Of a stretch of 64,000 bases of DNA, positions 7,696-14,820 are shown in pieces; positions within the stretch are counted from its first letter, which is position 1, and each line of letters opens with the position of its first letter. Origin of the DNA: Sulfopaludibacter sp035606355 (lineage in GTDB: Bacteria; Acidobacteriota; Terriglobia; Bryobacterales; Bryobacteraceae); assembly GCA_035606355.1 (NCBI GenBank), contig DATNFO010000007.1, positions 1 through 64,000 of the forward strand, in the 5' to 3' direction. The position numbers and the translations under genes are program-made. Under the pieces are notes generated by a model. The model was not told the origin of the DNA. It made no database searches and saw nothing but the letters and a program-made list of their open reading frames with translations.

Positions 7696-8532
7696 ATGGC
7701 GCTCTCCCGTCGACGTTTAATCGCCTCCGTGGCCGCTGCCCCACTGGCCAACGCGCTGCCCGCGGCCGAAATACCAGTGGGTCTGGAACTGTATTCCGTA
7801 CGCAAGGCCCTGGCGGCGGACCTTCCCGGCACGGTGCGCGCCGTCGCTAAACTGGGCTATCAGGTGGTGGAGTTCTACGCCCCGTACTTTGCCTGGACGC
7901 CCGATTACGCGCGGCAGGTGCGCGGCATTCTCGATGACTCCGGCCTGCTCTGCAAATCCACGCACAACTCCATCGATGCCTATACCGGCGACGGAATTCA
8001 AAAAGCCATCGAGCTCAACCGGATCCTCGGCGCGACTTACATTGTGCTCGCCAGCGCGCCAAAGATGGATTCGGCGAATGATTGGCGGCGGCTCTGCGAT
8101 CAACTCTCGGCGACCCAGGAAAAATTCCGGGCGGCGCAGATGTTGGGCGGGTATCACAATCACGAGCTGGAATTTACGCCGATGAAGGACGGAGCGCTCC
8201 CGATGAAGATCATCGCCGCAAGCACGCCCAAGGATTTCGCGCTTCAGCTCGACGTTGGCACTTGCGTCGCGGCGGGAGCCGATTCCGTAGCCTGGATTCG
8301 CTCCAACCCGGGCCGCATTCGCAGCATGCACTGCAAGGATTGGCTGCCCGGCCACGGCTACTCCGTGCTCACCGGCGATGGCGCAGCGCCCTGGCAGCAT
8401 ATTTTCGATGCGGCGGAGAGCGTCGGCGGAATCGAGTATTACCTCATCGAGCAGGAAGGCAGCGAGTTTTCGGAAATGGAAACCGTCAAAAGATGCCTGG
8501 CCAACTGGAGAGGAATGCGCCCAGGTTTTTAG
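7696..8532 (+). CDS. Sugar phosphate isomerase/epimerase-like TIM barrel protein, Tat-type signal
   Basis: 278 aa. The N-terminus MALSRRRLIASVAAAPLANALPA is a twin-arginine-like signal. The mature part follows the xylose isomerase-like TIM barrel (AP_endonuc_2): GLELYSVRKALAADL, KLGYQVVEFY, GGYHNHELEF, LQLDVGTCVAAG, SMHCKDWLPG and YYLIEQEG, where E, H and D residues normally hold a divalent metal. Exported relatives are frequent in Solibacter-like genomes, and their substrate is mostly unproven. It stands alone, divergent from the DUF4159 operon and followed by a repeat array. Confidence 0.85.
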   Translation: MALSRRRLIASVAAAPLANALPAAEIPVGLELYSVRKALAADLPGTVRAVAKLGYQVVEFYAPYFAWTPDYARQVRGILDDSGLLCKSTHNSIDAYTGDGIQKAIELNRILGATYIVLASAPKMDSANDWRRLCDQLSATQEKFRAAQMLGGYHNHELEFTPMKDGALPMKIIAASTPKDFALQLDVGTCVAAGADSVAWIRSNPGRIRSMHCKDWLPGHGYSVLTGDGAAPWQHIFDAAESVGGIEYYLIEQEGSEFSEMETVKRCLANWRGMRPGF

Positions 8533-8568
8533 GCACTAGCAGCCCCAGGCCCAAAATCGAGCGGCTTT

Positions 8569-8962
8569 TACGCCGACTTCAAACGCACTCGAATAGCCGG
8601 CACCTTTTACCGCCCCCGCTAACCGGTCTGTGAAAAAATGGAGTTGCTTTTGCTCCGACTCCAAAACGCACTCGAATTCCCGGCACCTTTTGCCGCTCCC
8701 TTAAAGGTCTGTGAAAAAATTGGAGTTGCTTTTGCTCCGCCTCCAAAACGCACTCGAATAGCCGGCACCTTTTGCCGCTCCCTCACGGTCACGGCTCCGT
8801 ATGTGGTTGATGCTGCTAACGGAGCCGCGACCGTGAGGGAGCGGTAAAAGGTGCATCGAAAGGCGAATGAATCGCGACGAGAACGGATACCCGGATTTCT
8901 TCACAGCCCCGTGAGGAAGCGGTAAAAGGTGCATCGAAAGGCGAATGGAGCGCGTCACGCGA
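8569..8962. repeat. Family A repeat array with 36-bp inverted repeat
   Basis: There is no gene here. Two full direct units of about 81 bp begin at 8625 and 8706 (GGTCTGTGAAAAAAT, then TTGCTTTTGCTCCG, CCAAAACGCACTCGAAT, GGCACCTTTTGCCGCTCCC), preceded by a diverged partial unit from 8569. They are followed by inverted relatives at about 8836-8910 and 8911-8962. Positions 8765-8800 and 8819-8854 form 36-bp inverted arms with two mismatches and an 18-base loop. It fills the gap between the TIM barrel gene and the SDR gene. Confidence 0.85.
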
Positions 8963-8964
8963 CC

Positions 8965-9717
8965 CTAAATCGCCGCCCCGCCCGACACATAAATAGTCTC
9001 CCCGGTAATCCACCCCGCATCTTCCGATGCCAGAAACGAAACCGGCGGCGCAATATCTTCCGGGCGACCGGCGCGCCCCAGCGGAGTCGCCGCGACAGCG
9101 CCCGCTTCGAAATCGCTGCCGGCAATTCCCGCCGCTTGCGTCCCTTCCGTGATCACCAGTCCCGGATTGATCGCATTAACGCGAATCTTCCGGGGCGCCA
9201 GTTCCTTGGCCAGCGACCTGGTAATCGTATCGACAGCGCCCTTCGTCGCCGCATACACCGTGGACGCCGCGGGCGCGAGCGTGCTCACCACGCTGCTGAT
9301 GTTGATCACGCTACCGCCGTCCTTCGGAAACAACGGCAGCGCCGCCTTGGTGGTGAGCAGCAACCCGAGAACATTTGTGTCGTGCTGCCGGTGATACTCG
9401 TCCGCCGTCACCTGATCCAAGGGCGAAAAGCCGTACACGCCCGCATTGTTCACCAAAATGTCCACTTTGCCGAACGCCGTGCGAGTCTCCGCGAACAGCT
9501 TTTCGATTTCCCGTTCCTGCGACACACTGGCGCCTACGGCGATCGCCTTGCCGCCCGACCTGGTAATTTCCTGCACCACCTTGTCGGCGCCCTCGCGGCT
9601 GCTGGAATAGTTCACCACCACCTGCGCGCCATCGGCGGCCAACTGTTTTGCAATCGCCGCGCCGATACCCTTCGATGCGCCCGTAACTACTGCCACTTTT
9701 CCGTTTAATTTGCTCAT
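8965..9717 (-). CDS. SDR family NAD(P)-dependent oxidoreductase
   Basis: This 250-aa classical short-chain dehydrogenase/reductase has the cofactor motif TGASKGIG (about 12-19), the NNAG motif, catalytic Ser in NISSVVST, the YxxxK pair in YAATKGAV and a C-terminal WITGETIYVSGG end. FabG-like sequence suggests a 3-ketoacyl or general carbonyl reductase; substrate not determined. The ATG at 9717 follows a GAGGAG site, so the longer upstream frame is rejected. A small ArsR-type gene lies just upstream on the same strand. Confidence 0.92.
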   Translation of the reverse strand: MSKLNGKVAVVTGASKGIGAAIAKQLAADGAQVVVNYSSSREGADKVVQEITRSGGKAIAVGASVSQEREIEKLFAETRTAFGKVDILVNNAGVYGFSPLDQVTADEYHRQHDTNVLGLLLTTKAALPLFPKDGGSVINISSVVSTLAPAASTVYAATKGAVDTITRSLAKELAPRKIRVNAINPGLVITEGTQAAGIAGSDFEAGAVAATPLGRAGRPEDIAPPVSFLASEDAGWITGETIYVSGGAAI

Positions 9718-9776
9718 TGCCGTTTGCTCCTCATTTCGACCACAATCGAATTGATGGACCGGCGCCGGCAAACGAT

Positions 9777-10052
9777 TCAAAGTTTCGACAGTCGGTTTAC
9801 GTACGCGTCCAGAACGTCCCGGCGCAGTGAGATGTGAGCGAACTTCCCGCAGCGCTCCAGCTTCACCAGTCCCGCGGCTTCGAGCTCCTGTAGATGGTGT
9901 GTGATGGTCGCCGGCGCCAGCCCCACCCAGTCGCGCAGGCAGGAACACGTGGGCGCGTCCTTTGCCGCTGCGATCCGCTGGAGCATCTCAAAGCGGTTCG
10001 GGTCCGCCAATGCTTTGCTGATCGCCGCGAACTGTTCGCCGTCGAGCTTCAC
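9777..10052 (-). CDS. ArsR family HTH regulator
   Basis: The 91-aa winged-helix protein has ALADPNRFEMLQRI and the recognition region LAPATITHHLQELEAAGLV (about residues 46-64). A Cys-Ser-Cys pair (TCSCLRDW, near 36-38) precedes the recognition helix, where some ArsR proteins bind metals or sense thiols, but a single pair is not proof. It is encoded 60 bases upstream of the SDR gene on the same strand and probably controls it. Confidence 0.88.
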   Translation of the reverse strand: MKLDGEQFAAISKALADPNRFEMLQRIAAAKDAPTCSCLRDWVGLAPATITHHLQELEAAGLVKLERCGKFAHISLRRDVLDAYVNRLSKL

Positions 10053-10169
10053 AATTGGATCTTAACGCAGCTCGGATGTCTAACAGTCCGGTCCGGCGAA
10101 TTGCGCAATCGCGCCTGAGTCTTGACAAACAATACGCGCCATGGCCACTATAAGCGAAACGGGGGACTC

Positions 10170-10643
10170 ATGGATCGACGAGACTTCTTCCGAACTACAC
10201 CCACGGCATTCGCGGCGCTCTCTGTCTTTAGCGAAACCGCCGGCGCGCAAGACATCCTCAAAGCCGACCCCGCTGCCGTCGATTTCTGGACGAAGCAAAT
10301 GGGTGTCTCGCCCGACCTGCTTCCGCCCGCCGGGCCCAAGCGCCTCGCCGCGCCCGGTGAACGCTCCGGCCTCACGCCGGAGATGCAGCAGGCCGAAATG
10401 GAACCGTTCTTCTTCTATTTCGACGACCAGTCCGACGACCCCGCCGCTCCCGTCATCGCCGCGCAGGACCTCAGGACCACGGAGCTCGACGCCCACGAAG
10501 ACGGAGGACGCGACGTCAGGATCACCTTCGTCAAACGCCGCCTGCGGTTCGGCGAGAACGATCGCGCGACATACGAAAATTATCAATCCAGCGGCCTATA
10601 CCTCGAAACGCAGCAGCACCCCGAAGCGCCGTCAGACCATTAG
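10170..10643 (+). CDS. Tat-signal protein of unknown function, N-terminal part of a probably split gene
   Basis: 157 aa. The start MDRRDFFRTTPTAFAALSV is a twin-arginine signal, and this ATG at 10170 is preferred over the upstream in-frame codon for that reason. The rest is unknown, with an acidic EPFFFYFDDQSDD patch. It ends at a TAG (10641-10643). The same frame then stays open from 10644 straight into the next reading frame, so the two may be one protein of about 394 residues interrupted by an amber codon. Confidence 0.6.
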   Translation: MDRRDFFRTTPTAFAALSVFSETAGAQDILKADPAAVDFWTKQMGVSPDLLPPAGPKRLAAPGERSGLTPEMQQAEMEPFFFYFDDQSDDPAAPVIAAQDLRTTELDAHEDGGRDVRITFVKRRLRFGENDRATYENYQSSGLYLETQQHPEAPSDH

Positions 10644-10673
10644 GGCACGCTCGCGTGGTCGCTTCTGAGCGCC

Positions 10674-11354
10674 GTGCTGCCCGCCATTCCGGGCAAGGCC
10701 GCGGCGGCCGCTTCAAAGGGCGGAAAATCTACCGCTGCCGAAGCGAAGCCCGCTGCTTCCGCGCCCGCGCCCGCCGAGAAATCCGCTTCGGTTGTTCAGC
10801 CGCCGCCGGGCACACAGACGGTGCTCTTGCCGAGCGGCAACGGGCAATCCGCGTTCTCGTGCTTCAGGGACCGCAAGCAGTCGCGCTTCGGACAGTTCAT
10901 CGCGATGCTGATTCCGCCGGCGTCCCTCGTGCAGCCGCTCGCGCCGGTGCTGATGATGCCCGCCATCGGCGTTGGTGCGCTGAATGCCGTTCGTTCCATC
11001 GTCGGGATGGTCGCCAGTCACCCCGCCGGCGACCAGGCCGGCGACCAGGCCACCGTATTCCAGCAGCCGCCCCGCGACATCGCCGCAACTCGCGAATGCC
11101 CGCTCGCCGGCGATAAGCGCGCGCTCCGCCTGCGCACCGGCATCTATCTGCTTGCCCCCAAGCGGGTAGCCGCGCAACTGAGAAATCCCGCGGATTACAA
11201 AATTCTCGATGGCTGGCTGGTGCCCAAAAATGCCCAGCCTCAAGAGGCGCTGGATGCGTCCCGGGAAACGCTTCCTAACATGACCTATCTCACAATGGAA
11301 GTGAAGGTGGAGCGCGCCACCGCCACCTGCTCCGCCGCGGCGAAGAAGGCCTGA
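10674..11354 (+). CDS. Unknown protein, C-terminal part of the probably split gene
   Basis: The GTG at 10674 is the first usable start after the amber codon but has no good ribosome site. Upstream in-frame codons 10644-10673 already read TLAWSLLSAVLPAIPGKAAA-like hydrophobic sequence, as expected for the inside of a longer protein. The 226-aa product has an Ala/Pro/Lys-rich linker (about 8-45), a hydrophobic segment (IAMLIPPASLVQPLAPVLMMP) and a C-terminal domain with RLRTGIYLLAP and YKILDGWLVP. No family recognised. It ends 1 base before the M48 peptidase start. Confidence 0.55.
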   Translation: MLPAIPGKAAAAASKGGKSTAAEAKPAASAPAPAEKSASVVQPPPGTQTVLLPSGNGQSAFSCFRDRKQSRFGQFIAMLIPPASLVQPLAPVLMMPAIGVGALNAVRSIVGMVASHPAGDQAGDQATVFQQPPRDIAATRECPLAGDKRALRLRTGIYLLAPKRVAAQLRNPADYKILDGWLVPKNAQPQEALDASRETLPNMTYLTMEVKVERATATCSAAAKKA

Positions 11355-11355
11355 C

Positions 11356-12900
11356 GTGCGCCTCGCCGTTCTGCTTGTAGCCGCCTGTACCCTTGCCGCG
11401 CAGCCGCGCGCCGCGATTCAAGACGTTTATGACAAACTTACAGAGAGCAGCGGCGCACTTACTAACTTCCCGCGGCTTGTAGTTACTCCAGGCCGACCTT
11501 CCGATCCCGGCGACCTCGCCTTTTACCAGCATGCCGGCGCTATTACCGTTTCCGAACACCTGTACGACCTCTGTGTCCAGGTCACCCGTCGCGCCGGTAC
11601 TCCTGACGCTGTTCCCGATTGCCTCAGCGTGATTCTCGGCCATGAGCTTTCCCATTTCCTGCACGGCGATGAATGGGCTGCCGACGTTCTCCCCGAAAAA
11701 GGACTCGTCAACCGCGACGCCGGTCTTCCCCAAGGCGCCGGTCAGGAGCAGGCCGACGTAAAGCGCCGCGACCAGGAAGCGCATGCCGATTTCGACGCGG
11801 GCATCTACGCACTCCAGGCCGGCTACGATCCCACACCTTACGGTCCTCCGCTGCTCGATGCCATATACGCCGAGTACGCGGCCAACCTCGCCGGCGCAAC
11901 CGCGTATCCCACACTCAAAGAGCGCATCGAAATCCTGAAGTCCAGTTACCGGGATCTCACCGAAGAGATCTATCCCGCATTTGAAGCCGGCGTGCGTCTC
12001 TATGTGCTCGGCGACTACGATGAGGCCGCCGCCTGCTTCGCGTATGTCGGGCAGCGCTTCCGCAGTCCGGAGATTTTCAGCAACGAAGCCGCTGCGCGCA
12101 TACTCTCCGCGATGCAGAAGAATCCGAAGCTCTCGGGCGGTTTTATTTATCCCACCGAACTGGATTTGGAAACGCGCTTGAACCCGCCTCCGCCGGGAAT
12201 ACGCGCGCTCGGCACCGATCTCGATGCCGCTTCCAAAGCCCTCCGGAAAGCGCTGGCGCTGGATCCCAAATACGCGCCTGCGCTCGTGAATAGTGCGATT
12301 GTAGCGAGCCTCTTCGATCGCAACAGTGAAGCCCTGGCCCGCCTCGACGACGCACAAAGCGCGGCGGGCACCGATGCCGCTCTCGTCCGCGCCATCGTTA
12401 AAGCGCGTTCCGGAGATACCGCCGGGGCGCAAAAGGACTTCCAAAGCCTCGCTGCGCTTGGTAATCATATAGCCGCGCTGAATTTGAAAGCGCTGCAGCG
12501 ACATTCAGAGGATGAGGTCCGCCCCGCGGTCGTTACCAAGTCGCCGGGAACGGAACGAATCGGCGGCAAGACCGTCGAGGACCATCCGGGCGCATCCCGC
12601 AAGCCCATTGAGTTGGGGGACTACACGCTGGATGTGAACCTGGCGCTCTCCTATCGCCTGTACCAACTGATCGCCGATGGCCGGACGAAAGCTACCCTGC
12701 TGACTACTCCGCCAAACACCAAGGACCACTTACTCCAGACCTTCGGAATCGGCAGCGATATCAACGCAATTCTAAAGACCCACCCGGCCGTGCGAACCGT
12801 CCCCGAACCGCAGGGAATCTTCTATGTGCTCTCAGACCCCGGAGTGCTGGTGCTGGCAAATCGCGCCGGCAAGGTCACCAACTGGACGCTGTTCCGGTAA
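11356..12900 (+). CDS. Periplasmic M48-family metallopeptidase with TPR-like C-terminus
   Basis: 514 aa with a signal peptide (MRLAVLLVAACTLAAQPRA). The zinc motif HELSH is at 96-100 (VILGHELSHFLHGDE) and a downstream EAHAD (141-145) supplies the third ligand as in M48 peptidases. Helical repeats with TPR character follow (YDEAAACFAYVGQRF, ALRKALALDPKYAPALVNSAIVA). This layout is like BepA/YfgC, which act on outer-membrane protein quality control. GTG start one base after the preceding stop, so it is probably co-transcribed with the split gene upstream. Confidence 0.85.
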   Translation: MRLAVLLVAACTLAAQPRAAIQDVYDKLTESSGALTNFPRLVVTPGRPSDPGDLAFYQHAGAITVSEHLYDLCVQVTRRAGTPDAVPDCLSVILGHELSHFLHGDEWAADVLPEKGLVNRDAGLPQGAGQEQADVKRRDQEAHADFDAGIYALQAGYDPTPYGPPLLDAIYAEYAANLAGATAYPTLKERIEILKSSYRDLTEEIYPAFEAGVRLYVLGDYDEAAACFAYVGQRFRSPEIFSNEAAARILSAMQKNPKLSGGFIYPTELDLETRLNPPPPGIRALGTDLDAASKALRKALALDPKYAPALVNSAIVASLFDRNSEALARLDDAQSAAGTDAALVRAIVKARSGDTAGAQKDFQSLAALGNHIAALNLKALQRHSEDEVRPAVVTKSPGTERIGGKTVEDHPGASRKPIELGDYTLDVNLALSYRLYQLIADGRTKATLLTTPPNTKDHLLQTFGIGSDINAILKTHPAVRTVPEPQGIFYVLSDPGVLVLANRAGKVTNWTLFR

Positions 12901-12918
12901 TCGCCGGGCTGATGCAAC

Positions 12919-14163
12919 TCACTTACTGGCCTGAGGCACAAACGTCCCGCCGTTCAACAGAATCCCGAGCACTTCCTTGCTTCGCGCGTTCCATGCCCCC
13001 TGCTTTTCGGGAGTGCGGTTGTTGTGGTCGCTTTCTATCATCGGAATCAGCTCCTTCGGTCCGGAAATCTGGTTGAACGCCGTCCAGATGCCGGCCGGTG
13101 GAGCGGTAGTATCGATGAAGCCGAGCGCCACCAGGGCCGGAGCCTTGATGCGCGGCGCGAAGTTCACCGTATCGAAGTACAGCGCCGTCTTCATCACGGC
13201 CGCGTCGCGCGATGGCCAATTCGGATAACCTGCCTTCCTGCCATGTAAGTCGCCGTTCGAATCGGCCCCCGAAGGCTCATTCACCAGAACTGCGGTCACT
13301 AAGTCCGCCCGTAGTGCGGCTGTTACCAGGCTCTGCTGGCCGCCCATGCTGGTGCCCATGATGACAATCGTCTTACCGTCCCAATCGGGTCGGCTTGCAA
13401 TATAGTCGATCGCGCGGGCGTCCCGCAGATACATATTCAGGAAGTAAGATGCCTCTCGATCCGTATTTCCCACGGCCTGATAATTTCGCGGTGCGGTCGC
13501 TTCCGTCGGCAGCATATCGTGCGAATCGACATCGAAGGCCAGCCATCCTTCGGCCGCTCGATCCGTCACCGTCCGAGCGTTCAGCGCGTACACGCCGGCG
13601 TATTGGTAAATCACCAGGGCAGGGAACTTTCCGTCCCGCGACGGCTTGGCGAGATACCCCTGCACGTGCGATCTCACGCTGTCCAGTTTCACCGTGTAAA
13701 GGTCCACGCCCTCAACCATATCCGGAACCGGTGTAAGCGATGGATTGATCGGAATCCTGGCCAGCGTCTTCAACTTCGCATCCCAAAACGAATCGAAATC
13801 GTCGGGCCGCGGCGTCGCCGGAGCGAGCTTTGACGGAGCTACCGCCAGGCCAAGATGCACCGGCTTATCTCCCGCCCCTGTCACTTCGGCGTATATCATC
13901 GCGGGCTCGGTGGTTGACGCCTCAATCGTTCCGATTCCGGTGGTCAGATCCACCAACCCTCGTTTCACTTCATCGGCGTTATTCCTGCGAAGGACATACT
14001 CCACTTTCAGAGGCGTGCCCGCGACGCCGGCCGCCGTCACGCGCCATCCGGCCTTCGCCCCCAGGTCGTAAATGCCGCTCGGGTCGAACGGCGTAAAGGT
14101 CAACTGTTGTGCGGCAGCGGAGCATACCGCGACGGCAAGGTAGAAGAACAAACGGCGAGTCAT
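12919..14163 (-). CDS. Acetylxylan esterase-like (CE7) alpha/beta hydrolase, secreted
   Basis: 414 aa with a signal peptide (MTRRLFFYLAVAVCSAAAQ). The alpha/beta hydrolase part begins around residue 115 (PRPDDFDSFWDAKL, a typical CE7 start). The nucleophile elbow is GTSMGG (Ser near 272), followed by an Asp in GFIDTTAPP and His in ESDHNN as the other triad members. The family deacetylates xylan or small acetyl esters. The ATG at 14163 has a GAGGGAAGC site; the upstream TTG at 14175 is less likely. Single gene, convergent with M48. Confidence 0.85.
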   Translation of the reverse strand: MTRRLFFYLAVAVCSAAAQQLTFTPFDPSGIYDLGAKAGWRVTAAGVAGTPLKVEYVLRRNNADEVKRGLVDLTTGIGTIEASTTEPAMIYAEVTGAGDKPVHLGLAVAPSKLAPATPRPDDFDSFWDAKLKTLARIPINPSLTPVPDMVEGVDLYTVKLDSVRSHVQGYLAKPSRDGKFPALVIYQYAGVYALNARTVTDRAAEGWLAFDVDSHDMLPTEATAPRNYQAVGNTDREASYFLNMYLRDARAIDYIASRPDWDGKTIVIMGTSMGGQQSLVTAALRADLVTAVLVNEPSGADSNGDLHGRKAGYPNWPSRDAAVMKTALYFDTVNFAPRIKAPALVALGFIDTTAPPAGIWTAFNQISGPKELIPMIESDHNNRTPEKQGAWNARSKEVLGILLNGGTFVPQASK

Positions 14164-14214
14164 AGCTTCCCTCAAAGTAACACCGCGGAGACCCAGACAG
14201 GGATCGCTCTAGTG

Positions 14215-14220
14215 TATAAT
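14215..14220 (+). promoter_or_regulatory. -10 box of the sigma factor-kinase operon
   Basis: A perfect TATAAT (14215-14220) lies 19 bases before the ATG of the ECF sigma gene; no convincing -35 is present 17 bases upstream. A GAGG ribosome site precedes the ATG. This suggests housekeeping transcription or activator control rather than sigma autoregulation. Confidence 0.45.
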
Positions 14221-14238
14221 CCGTGAACAATAACGAGG

Positions 14239-14820
14239 ATGCAATTGGCCGGGACCACCGAGATCACACGTCTAATCTCCGAATGGCAGCGCGGCGATAA
14301 AGCCGCCGAAAGCGCTCTGTTCGACGCTTTGTATCAGAAGTTGCACGCCATCGCCGTTCATTGCATCCGCACCGAACCCGTCGCCCAGAGCCTGGGGGCC
14401 ACCGGCCTCATCCATGAGGCGTACCTCCGCCTGGATCGCTCCGAAGATCTGCAGATTGCGGATCGCTCCCACTTTCTCGCCCTTGCGGCCCGTGTGATGC
14501 GCCGCATTCTTGTCGATCGCGCCCGCGCCAGGCGCGCCATCAAACGCGACGCTGACTTACAGCCGCTTTCGGAGGAAATTGCATGGTTCCACAACACCGC
14601 CGATATCGACGAAATCATTTCCGTGGATCGCGCGCTGGACGTTCTCTGCACCCGCTCTCCGCGGCAGGGCCGTTTCGTGGAGATGCGATTCTTCGGCGGC
14701 TTTTCGCTGGATGAATCGGCGGCCGCTCTCCATATTTCCACCCGGCACGCGCGCCGCGAATGGGACGTAGCGCGTTTGCGCTTGCGAGAAGCCATCGATG
14801 GACTCAAACCTGCTGAATGA
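14239..14820 (+). CDS. ECF RNA polymerase sigma factor (TIGR02999-like)
   Basis: 193 aa with sigma region 2 (HAIAVHCIRTE through LIHEAYLRL and HFLALAARVMRRILVDRARA) and region 4 (FVEMRFFGGFSLDESAAALHIS...REWDVARLRLREA). The ATGLIHEAYLRL block is typical of the ECF group abundant in Solibacter and planctomycetes and usually encoded beside a serine/threonine kinase. Here the kinase gene overlaps its 3' end by 23 bases. No anti-sigma gene is present; control by phosphorylation is the likely alternative. Confidence 0.9.
   Translation: MQLAGTTEITRLISEWQRGDKAAESALFDALYQKLHAIAVHCIRTEPVAQSLGATGLIHEAYLRLDRSEDLQIADRSHFLALAARVMRRILVDRARARRAIKRDADLQPLSEEIAWFHNTADIDEIISVDRALDVLCTRSPRQGRFVEMRFFGGFSLDESAAALHISTRHARREWDVARLRLREAIDGLKPAE

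Noticed and set aside
8569..8962. Possible CRISPR array
   Set aside because: The direct units are about 81 bp, tandem, with no unique spacers, and inverted copies follow; no cas genes are near.
11290..12504. 404-aa open frame on the minus strand
   Set aside because: It lies opposite the M48 peptidase gene (11356-12900), which has a signal peptide, HELSH motif and TPR-like repeats. The antisense frame shows no recognisable domain and arises from codon bias.
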